Assembly: GCF_014838735.1 (NCBI RefSeq)
Contig: NZ_JABUXQ010000002.1
Coordinates: 62,001 to 126,000, forward strand
Source of the DNA: Limosilactobacillus portuensis
Lineage (GTDB): Bacteria > Bacillota > Bacilli > Lactobacillales > Lactobacillaceae
DNA length: 64,000 nt
Reading direction: 5' to 3'
Shown: piece by piece, positions 18,317 through 27,200 of the stretch
Layout of the letters: the number at the start of each line of letters is the position of its first letter
Position numbering within the stretch: position 1 is the stretch's first letter
Made by a program: the position numbers and the translations under genes
Notes under the pieces: model-generated
Database searches by the model: none
Told to the model about the DNA's origin: nothing
The model's input: only the letters and a program-made list of their open reading frames with translations

Positions 18317-18440
18317 CCAGCAGAATTGGATATAGGATCAAGTTCAGTCCACTGTTTAAATCAGCATTAACATTGGGCTTTTTTGTCGTGGATCCAGATC
18401 AACTTTGCACGCATTCAATTACTAAATTTAAATTAAAGAA

Positions 18441-18487
18441 AAGTGGGATTACCAACACTAAAACAATTAATGTCGGTAATCCCACTT
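18441..18487 (-). terminator. hairpin, probable terminator of the GNAT/small-ORF operon
   Basis: A 17-nt stem with one mismatch (18441-18457 with 18471-18487), containing GTGGGATTACC/GGTAATCCCAC. On the minus strand the 3' side runs into a T-rich stretch. Confidence 0.65.
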
Positions 18488-18536
18488 GACTAAGCGTAGA
18501 AAGAAGTAGATCGGCCAAATATTATAATTCTGTTGC

Positions 18537-18659
18537 TTACTTAGTCCGGCTTCTACGGCTAGCTGACTGGTTAAATAAACGATAAACTGCTTTAGTAGCA
18601 ACCATCTGGACAATGAGAACCATTGCCGAACGGACTAAATTCTGTTGCCATTTACGCAT
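18537..18659 (-). CDS. 40-residue basic small protein with one hydrophobic helix (hypothetical)
   Basis: A small ORF beginning MRKWQQNLVRSAMVLIVQ and ending in RRSRTK. AGGAG lies 9 nt before its ATG. One short hydrophobic stretch (about residues 10-27) is flanked by Arg/Lys, as in small membrane proteins. It starts 36 nt after the GNAT gene on the same strand. I do not recognise it; support is the ribosome site, the composition and the placement before the terminator hairpin. Confidence 0.5.
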   Translation of the reverse strand: MRKWQQNLVRSAMVLIVQMVATKAVYRLFNQSASRRSRTK

Positions 18660-18694
18660 ACTATTCAGCTCCTTTACTATTCCCTTGTTAACGG

Positions 18695-19222
18695 CTACCG
18701 ATCACTTAACTGTAGTTCATAAGCTAAATGCTTCGGATCGGTTTGATCTTTAATATAGACGACTCCCCGCTTAACGAATCCCATCTTTTCGCCCAGCTTT
18801 TGCATTGGGATATTCTTTAAATGCGTATCATAACGGAAATTGCGAATCCCCTGGAGAATTCCTACCGAGATAAGATTAGCTAAAAATAATTTACCTAAAT
18901 GTTGGTCGCTTACTCGCCGATCAATTGTTAACCGATGAATAATTGCATATGGTTCATCTGGGTTCTCCCATTGTCCTGCGGTAATTTCATCATAACTTTG
19001 TTCGGCTTGAAACTGAAGAACAGCGGTGCCAACAATATGATCATCGTCAATCAATAACCAGTTATTGCCATTTTGGATATCATTCTTGAGAGTTGCTAAC
19101 TCAGGATGCCCATCCTGCCATTGCGGGTTATCATGGAGCTTTAATACCTGTTTTGCGTCTTCAATCAGAGCTTCAACCTTAAATAAATCCGCTTCTTGTG
19201 CTCGACGAATGTAAGTTGCCAT
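18695..19222 (-). CDS. GNAT-family N-acetyltransferase
   Basis: A 175-residue GNAT protein. It has a central strand pair LLIDDDHIVGTAVLQF, the acetyl-CoA-binding region HRLTIDRRVSDQHLGKLFLANLI (the V-x-x-x-x-G-x-G/A-type turn is degenerate, SDQHLGK), and a C-terminal KLGEKMGFVKRG, typical of the fold. The acceptor is unknown. AGAAGGGATG precedes the ATG. It is first in an operon with the 40-residue ORF. Confidence 0.8.
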   Translation of the reverse strand: MATYIRRAQEADLFKVEALIEDAKQVLKLHDNPQWQDGHPELATLKNDIQNGNNWLLIDDDHIVGTAVLQFQAEQSYDEITAGQWENPDEPYAIIHRLTIDRRVSDQHLGKLFLANLISVGILQGIRNFRYDTHLKNIPMQKLGEKMGFVKRGVVYIKDQTDPKHLAYELQLSDR

Positions 19223-19474
19223 TATTCATCCCTTCTTTCCAGTATGGCCACGTATCCTGACTAGTAAAAATGAGAATATAATTCATCATTTCAATATTCG
19301 CAGTATAGCATGAAGGCTGTGAAGAATATGTGAAGTTACCGTCACTACAACTATTCTTTAGAAAAAGAAAAGACTTTTGACAACGGTTTAATTCAATAAT
19401 TTAAAATTAAGAATTGACAAATTAAAATGAGAATGTTTTAATAAAATCATCATTTAACGAAGGGGAATAATAAT
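19223..19474. other. upstream region of the nhaC leader
   Basis: An AT-rich stretch between the GNAT start and the leader peptide. It holds the leader promoter (TTGACA at 19414-19419, 17-nt spacer, TTTAAT at 19437-19442) and another TTGACA at 19377-19382. No other features were seen. Confidence 0.55.
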
Positions 19475-19528
19475 ATGACTACTCACACATTAAATACTAA
19501 GTATTATAACTATGCTCGTCAGCTTTAA
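19475..19528 (+). CDS. 17-residue leader peptide rich in Tyr (attenuator)
   Basis: The ORF MTTHTLNTKYYNYARQL has AGGGG 9 nt before its ATG. Codons 10, 11 and 13 are TAT (Tyr). It lies downstream of a good promoter, 195 nt upstream of the nhaC-type gene, with competing hairpins and a strong terminator between. This is the layout of ribosome-mediated attenuation sensing tyrosyl-tRNA supply. Confidence 0.7.
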   Translation: MTTHTLNTKYYNYARQL

Positions 19529-19540
19529 TGTCTGCATTGT

Positions 19541-19701
19541 AATGGTGCGGACAAGCTTGTTCGCACCTCAGCATGGTTGTATTTAATGTGTACCATTGCT
19601 AGGTGTCGTCTAGCAATAGTGGTCATTAGGATTATCTTATCTTTCTTAAAAAGCCACTAACCTAGGTTGAGCATTGCTTGTCTGCTAGTTAGTGGCTTTT
19701 T
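19541..19701 (+). promoter_or_regulatory. transcription attenuator upstream of nhaC-like transporter
   Basis: Hairpin 1 is GGTGCG-ACAAGCTTGT-CGCACC (19544-19567). Hairpin 2 is TTGCTAG/CTAGCAA extended by ACCA/TGGT (19592-19623). The terminator is a perfect 14-bp stem (19648-19661 with 19688-19701) ending in T5. Bases 19610-19622 (CTAG...TAGTGG) can instead pair with the 5' arm of the terminator at 19655-19666 (CCACTA...CTAG), making an antiterminator. AATGGT at 19541-19546 can pair with ACCATT at 19592-19597 and open hairpin 2. No T-box sequence is present. Confidence 0.7.
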
Positions 19702-19722
19702 AGATTGAAAGGGAGAAAGATA

Positions 19723-21138
19723 ATGAGTTTATTGAAGAAAAAGAATGACAATACCGAACCCCAGTTTAGCTTTGGGGAAAGCATCCTCGTCCTCATTGGG
19801 ATTCTATGCATTCTCGGTTACCTAATTATTGTTAAGAAACAAGAACCACAAGCACCACTGTTTATATCATTTATGGTATTGGCACTTTACGGTCACCTCA
19901 GAGGCTTTAAGTGGCAAACCGTAATGGACGGAATACGTGAAGGACTACGTGCCGGGGTTGACCCGCTAGTAATTTTTCTGTCAATTGGGGTCCTGATTGC
20001 CACCTGGATCTTTTCTGGAACCATCCCCACAATCATGTACTTCGGCTTTAAAATCATCTCGGTTAAATTCTTCTTACCAACCGTCTTTATCGTCTGTACC
20101 TTAGTCGGGGTTGCTTGCGGAAGTTCATTTACGACCGTTTCCACAATGGGGATTGCCTTTATCGGGATCGGTGCTACATTACAAATTAATCCTGGCCTCA
20201 CCGCCGGGGTAATCGTTTCCGGTGCCTTCTGCGGTTCTAATATTTCCCCACTTTCCGGGACCACTAACCTCGCTGCGAGTGTCGGTGAGATTAGTATTTA
20301 CAAGCATATCCAATCGTTATTAACGACCGATATTCCTGCCTGGGCAATCTGCTTAATCCTTTACACATTTCTTGGCTGGAATTCTAAAAATGTCAGCCTG
20401 AATACGGTTCATCAAATGATGAATGGACTCGCTAATGGCTTCTGGATCTCCGGATGGGCATTACTCCCAGTCCTGCTCCTGGTTATTCTAGCTATTTTCC
20501 AGGTTCCGGCAATTCCGTCACTCGGCTTTGGCTCACTCTTTGCCATTGTCCTTGGATGGTTACACGCTCCAAGTACGAATATTTCCTTAATTACCAAGAC
20601 AATTATGACCGGGTTCGTCTCCCATACCGGGAACAAGACCATTGATACCCTGCTTTCCAAGGGGGGAATCGCCAGTATGCTGACTTCACTAGCTTTGATC
20701 GTCTTTGCTCTTGCCCTCGGTGGTCTCCTGATCAAGTTCAATATTATCAGCACGATTATTAACCACCTTACCGGAATCGTTAAAACTCCTGGTCGGCTAT
20801 CACTCGCAACGGCAATCACTTGTATCGGCGTTAACCTCATGGTTGGTGAGCACTACCTGGCAATCATCCTTCCTGGACAATCATTCTTACCATCATTTGA
20901 TCGGCTTGGTCTAAAGCGGGTTGATCTAACTCGGATCCTTAATGATGCTGGGGCCGCGGTCAACGCAATTGTTCCCTGGAGTGTTTCCGGCGTCTTTATT
21001 GCAACGACCCTGCAAGTTAACCCGCTTCAGTTTATTCCTTGGGCCTTCTTCCCCTTCTTAGTAACAATCTTTACGGTAGTTGCCGGAATGTTAGTCAAGG
21101 TTCCCCAGAAGCAGGGGGTTGCTATTCTCGAACAGTAA
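19723..21138 (+). CDS. NhaC-family antiporter, probable tyrosine-responsive transporter
   Basis: A 471-residue polytopic membrane protein of the NhaC/ArsB-NhaD type superfamily, with about 11-12 hydrophobic segments. Landmarks are CTLVGVACGSSFTTVSTMG, GAFCGSNISPLSGTTNLAA and VNLMVGEHYLAIILPGQ. Many relatives are annotated as Na+/H+ antiporters, but in Firmicutes several are preceded by tyrosine T-boxes and are thought to import or exchange tyrosine. The Tyr-rich leader here supports an amino acid role. The start at 19723 has GGGAG 7 nt upstream; the earlier TTG lies inside the terminator tail. A bidirectional terminator follows. Confidence 0.85.
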   Translation: MSLLKKKNDNTEPQFSFGESILVLIGILCILGYLIIVKKQEPQAPLFISFMVLALYGHLRGFKWQTVMDGIREGLRAGVDPLVIFLSIGVLIATWIFSGTIPTIMYFGFKIISVKFFLPTVFIVCTLVGVACGSSFTTVSTMGIAFIGIGATLQINPGLTAGVIVSGAFCGSNISPLSGTTNLAASVGEISIYKHIQSLLTTDIPAWAICLILYTFLGWNSKNVSLNTVHQMMNGLANGFWISGWALLPVLLLVILAIFQVPAIPSLGFGSLFAIVLGWLHAPSTNISLITKTIMTGFVSHTGNKTIDTLLSKGGIASMLTSLALIVFALALGGLLIKFNIISTIINHLTGIVKTPGRLSLATAITCIGVNLMVGEHYLAIILPGQSFLPSFDRLGLKRVDLTRILNDAGAAVNAIVPWSVSGVFIATTLQVNPLQFIPWAFFPFLVTIFTVVAGMLVKVPQKQGVAILEQ

Positions 21139-21203
21139 ATACTTATATTCAACGATATAGACATGTTATTGATTAGAAATAATAAAATTGAGATATAAAA
21201 AGC

Positions 21204-21246
21204 ACCTCCTAGTACTCGGATTAACGAATACTAGGAGGCGTTTATT
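21204..21246. terminator. bidirectional terminator between nhaC-like gene and adhesin
   Basis: The stem CCTCCTAGTA/TACTAGGAGG extended by TCG/CGA across one mismatch. T-rich tails lie on both sides, serving the converging nhaC-like gene and giant adhesin. Confidence 0.85.
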
Positions 21247-21276
21247 TTTGAAAGGATATAAACCCTAGCCTAAATT

Positions 21277-24200
21277 TTAGTGTTTCTTCTTTCTGTACCC
21301 AGCTAAGCCAAAGATACTTGCAAGACCCGCGAAGAGGAATCCAAGTGTAGATGCCTTTTCGTTTTCTCCATTACCAGTTTGTGGTAATTGACGAGCCTGG
21401 GTAGTTCCATTGACATGGTGAGCGATCTGAGAAGAAAGCGATTGATCATTAGCAATGTGGCCAGGAACGTGGTCATTCGCCGCCGGAACAGTACTATTCT
21501 CACCTGGATTACCTGGTTGAGCAGGCTGATCTGGAGTAGTCGGCTGACCAGAGTTTTCTGGGTGATCCGGTGTTACCGGATGATCTGGATTTACTGGCTG
21601 ATCCGGATTATCTGGATGGTCCGGATTTACTGGGTGATCAGAACCCTCAGCCTCTACATAAATCGTTATTTTACCATTGCTGATTACAATCTGTGTTGGG
21701 AGACTTTGCCCCTTTGCCAGTTTGTAACCCGCTGGCAGCTTAAGACTTACCGACTGCGTTTGATTGAGTTTACCCTTGTAAAGTTGACTATCAACTACCT
21801 TACCCGTTGCCTGGTCAACGAACTGAACAATTTCAGTGGCGTCTTCCGTTACAGGTGGGGTTACCACCGGCTTGTAGGTAATCGTAATTGTAATGTCTGG
21901 AGATTCACTAGTAACAGTAACGTCTGGTACAGAAGTAGGACTTACTGTATATCCAGCAAAGGCCTTTGGGGTAAATCCGGCAAAAGTATCTTTGCCATCA
22001 ACCGCTGTCCAAGCACCTTCACTCTTAGCAATGATCTTGCCAGTAACTAAATCGTACTTAGCCGTTCTCGTGAATTCAACAGTTTGTTGCTTTTGATCTG
22101 CTGGAATCTGAGCCAATTGTTCAGTGCTCAAGCCTTCGTAATTAATCGTCCTCGTTACGTCCTTAACCAACCCATTATCCTTGAACCAATTTGGATTCTT
22201 TGGATCTGGATTAGTTGCTGGGTCAAGCGGATTAATCTCCGCAGTCTTATGAACTAACTTAATGTACAAGTTTTGATTCAAGGCTTTCGTGAAGGTATAG
22301 CTCGTAGGTAACGTTTGGTCTGGAGCCAGCTCATAATTTTCTGGAACAACTAAGCCCAGATCATCAATAGTCGAGCCTGCAACACCAGTCTCCGTAATCG
22401 TCTTACCAACCTGCTTATTGCCATCTTGAGTGTCTTCAAACACAATCTTCAAGGTTGCGTCTAACGTGAATTCAGCAGTTGAAGAAATCTTCAACTTATA
22501 GTTTGGATTTGCTTTTTCTAAAGCAGTTAAGCTGTCTGGCGTCAAACTGATTAAGTAAACGCCTGATTGATATGGAGTAGTTCCACTAGCAAACTGATAC
22601 GTCATCCCCGTTGGAACTGTAATACCACTTGGAACGTTAACTTTGAAGTTTGCACTATCAATCTTAACTTCAGTACTTTCCTGACTACCAGTAATTGTAA
22701 CGTTAGCTTCAGCCGGACTAATTACGTATTTGAACCGGCCACTTTCAGAAACTGCATAGTTTGGATTGTTGCTCTGCAGTTTTTCTAAACCAGACTTATT
22801 TAAGTCAACGTAGTAAGTGCCAGCATTAGTTGGCGCAGCAATTTGCTTACCATTTTCGTCAACCCACTCAAAGTCATCGGCAGTTAATCCAGTAGTATTA
22901 AGCGTTTGACCTGCAACTAAGCCACTAGCCGTAAAGTTAGCATCGCTTGGATTAATTGAACCGGCTTGACCATCATAAGCCTTGCCCGGCAAAGTGCCTG
23001 CTTGGTTATCCAAAGTTACATCAAGAGGCTTTTGATTAATCGTAAACTTAGCTGATCCTAACAGATCCTTAGCGCTAAGCGTTACGTTGCCATTACCTGC
23101 ATACTTATCTAGTGCTGCTTGTAAATGAGCTAATCCGCTATCGCTCAACTTCAATGTATAAGTACCAACATTCACTGGATCTTGATCATTTTCCCAAATA
23201 TAGTCGCCAGCTTGCAAAGTATAAGTACTTTGAGCGTTAGAACCTGGGAAGGTGAAGTGAACAATGATATTGCCGTTAGTACTGTCTACATCAGCAGTCG
23301 TTACCGCCTGACCGTCATAAGTCTTTGAAGCTTGACCACTAAGCGTTGCTTGACCGGCAACAGCATTAATTGTGTAAGTAAACTCGCCACCAATTGCATT
23401 ACCAGCAAACTTGTAATTTAGATTGTCCTTTTGAAGTTGACTAATTGCACTATCAGTCAATCTCAAGTAGTAAGTACCAGTGTTAACCGGATCACCAGTC
23501 ATTGCATGGTAGTTACCATTACTATCCTTAGTGTACCAGCCATAACTATTAGCTGTAATGCCAGCTGTATTAAGAGTTTGACCTTCAATTAAACCAGTTG
23601 AACTCCAAGTTACTTCATTTACTACATCAGCAATTGAAGTAGTCTGACCATTGTAAGTGCGACTATCACTACCACCAATTGTTACAGTAGCAGCAGCCGG
23701 GTTAATCGTGTAGTTGATTACGCCACTAACTGAACTAAACGTGTAGTTTGGATTTGCCTTTTGCAATGCAGCTAACGTACTTGCCTTCAAACGAGCTGTA
23801 TAAGTACCTACATTAACTGGAGCACTAGCAAGCTTATTACCATCTGCATCGTACCAGTCAAAGTCACTAGCAGTGATACCAGGATTTACTAATGGAGTAT
23901 CAGTTAATGTCCCATCGGCAGAAAGCGTTACGCCATTAACATCAAGATCAGCTGTTTGACCATTATAAGTCTTGCTTTGATCACTGCCGGAAATAGTGAC
24001 ATTGCTAATTTCTTTTGGCGTGATGTCAAAGCTGGCTTGTCCCGATAAGTCATCAGCTGCAATCGTTACGTTGCCACTACCTGCTTGACTATTCAAAGCT
24101 TCTTGCAAGTGAGCCAAAATAGCATCCTTATTCAAACTAATTATGTAGTTACCTACAACAGTTGGTGCCTTGCCATCTTTAGTACTCCAAGTGTAATCGT

Positions 24201-27200
24201 CGTCTTGCAAAGTGTAAGTACTTTGAGCGTTAGAGCCTGGGTAAGTGAAGTGAACTAAAATTTGACCATTGCTGTTAATTTCTGTAGTAGTTACCGCTGA
24301 ACCATCAAAGGTCTTTTCATTGGAGCCGCTAAGTTCAGCTGTAGCAGTTGCCGCCGTAATCTTGTAGTCAGCATTTGTAGCAAACGTCCACTTGTAGTTA
24401 GCGCCGTTATTACCAGTTAACTGTTCAAGTTTTGCTTGACCTGCTGGTGATAATTCAACTTGATAAGTACCAACATTTGTAGCGTTACCAACAATTTGTA
24501 AATCGTCAGCTGTCAATGTAAGAGTTTGAACCTTACCGTCTGCTGAGTAAACAGGAACTGAGTAAGTAACATTGTATTTACTTAAATCAAGGTTACTTGG
24601 CAGGGCCTCATTAGCGTCATAAGTCTTGCCATCATTACCATTAAGGGTAACCGTAACCGCACCTTGGTTAACTGTAAGCGTGCCTTTCGTAGTTACATCA
24701 GCGGCTACTTGAGGATATGCATAGTTAGTGCCAAGGGCATTTTCGATGTTAATTAAACCTTGTGCAGACAGTTCAACTTGGTAAGTACCGACATTGCCTG
24801 GAGTTTGGTTAAATACTAAGTCACCGTCTTTAGCAGTGTAATTTAAAGCCGTGCCATTTTCAGTTATAACCGTCAAAGTGTAGCCAGCTGGATTCTTACC
24901 AATTACGTTCAGCCATTCTGGGCTACCATAATCAACACTTGATTGACCTGAAACGGCAATCGTCACTGGCATCTGATCGACATAGAAACTTGCTCGTGCA
25001 CTAGCTGCTTGAGTCCAATCATAGTTACCTGCGTTGGTTAAGTTTTGCAGCTTCTTTAAACCTTGTGCTGATAACTTAACCTGATAATGACCAACAGCAC
25101 CTGGTTCACTCACAAATTCAAGATCGCCATCACTCAAAGTTACATTGGTGTAAATTGGCTCAGCATTATTATCTACGCTGCCATTATGAACCGGAGCAGT
25201 GATTGAAATTGAGTAACCATTATTGCCACCGTAATTAATGGTTGCATTTTCACTATATTTAATATGCTCAGCACCATTAATCGTGACTGTAGTTTGCGCT
25301 GGCGTAATGACATAGGAAGCTGGCGTATGACTAGGCTCCACCACATCTTTTTCACTAAGAATGCCATTGCTATCAGTAGTAGTAGTTTTACCAACATTGC
25401 CCGAGAAGTCATAGTCTGGGAACAACTGACGCAGTTTATCAGTCAATTGCTTAGAAATCTTGACACGATAAGTCCCGACATTAGTTGGTACGCCGCCATC
25501 TGGATAGCCTTCAACATATAAGTCACCAGCGGTCCATGTAAGTCCAGTATCCTTGCCATTATTTAAAAGCTTACCGTCTTTCCAAGTAAGATTTGGAATC
25601 GGTTTATCAGTATTCAACCAATTAGTAAAGTCTAGTTCATATGCACCTGGATCAAATGGCATTGCGGTTCCATAAACAGTGGTCTGATTACCAGTTAAGG
25701 TTAATTCAGCTTTATGTTCATAGATGAAGTACTGACCGCTCTTATTAGTTGATTGGCTAATTACATAGTTGCTTGCACCAGTTAATTGCTTAATCTTTTC
25801 AAGACCACTAGCAGTTAAACGAACAATATAAGGTGTGCCCTTAATAGGGTTCCCATCGACACCAATACCAGCATTAGCATGAAGCGCTGGGTTACCTTGA
25901 GCATCTACTACTTCAAGATCATCTGGCGTTAAATTGAACTTACCTAAGTCAGTAGGCTCAGTATCCGAATTGCCCCAGACCAGCTTAATATCGCCCTTAT
26001 TAATCTGATCTTGCGTAATTGCTGCATTTTTATCATCAAATACCTTCGAAGCACTACCAGCAACCCCAATTACAAGCTCGACCGGGTTTACTACATAAGT
26101 AATTTGTCCGCTAATTGTGCTTTTACCCTGATCTTCAAAGGTATAGTTAGGGTTGGCCTTAGCAAATGCCTGTTCACCAGCGGCATTCAACTTCAAGTAG
26201 TAAGTTCCTGCATTAGTTGGTGCAGAAATCTCGTTACCCTGAGCATCGTACCAAGTGAAGTCACTTGTAGATAAAGTAGGAAGCGTTAAGTTTTCAACAT
26301 TGTGGAAGCCAAAGTTCTTAGCCGTTTCACTATTGGTTGGATTGAAGACAACTGCTTGATCATTATATGTTGATTGCTCGTTACCATATAATTGGACATT
26401 TGAAGCCACCGCTTGTTTAATTTCAAAGCTAGCAGTTCCTGCCTTATCAGCAGTCGTAGTTAGAGCAACGTTGCCTTGACCAACAGCTTGGTTAATTTGG
26501 GCTTGAATATGGTTAATCCCTGCTTCAGTCAACTTAATAGTGTAGTTGCCAACATTTACAGGTGCTTTACCATCTTCAGTTGACCAAGTATAGTCACCAT
26601 CGCTCAAAGTGAAGGTAGTTGGCAAGTTAGCAATGCCAGTGCCGTTAATTACGACCTGAATTGTTGAACCCTTAGCATACAACTCAGCGGTAGTAACAGC
26701 TGATCCATTGTAGACCATTGAATTGTTACCACTTAGCTCAGTAGTAACTTTGGCCTGATTAATAGTGTAAGTACCAGTCCCTGCAGAAGCTGTAGCCGAC
26801 CACTCAACATTGGCGATATTAATGGCCTTAATATTATTCCAGCCTTGTTGCGATAACCGAACCTGGTATTGACCAGCATTCACTGGAGCCTCAGTTGTCC
26901 AAGTACCATTAACATTAAATTCAATATCACCAGCAACTAACTTGTAAGTTGGATTGTTTGGTTCATTCAATTTAATTGAGTATTGACCTAGATAATCATC
27001 ACTACTTACTTGAGTGCCAGTATAAGTGTATTCTGGATCGCCACTAAATTCAGCACTTGCTTTGTACTTATTAACGACCAATTTACCAGTTGAATTGCCA
27101 AGACTAATGCTGTAATTCTTACCAAGAGCTTGTTGAACCTTAGCTAAGCCGTCAGCAGTCAATTGAACTTCATAGCTACCAGCATTTACAGCTGGTCCAT

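Noticed and set aside
19475-19701. T-box riboswitch for tyrosine upstream of nhaC
   Set aside because: No conserved T-box sequence or stem I layout was found; the leader peptide and competing hairpins explain the region better.
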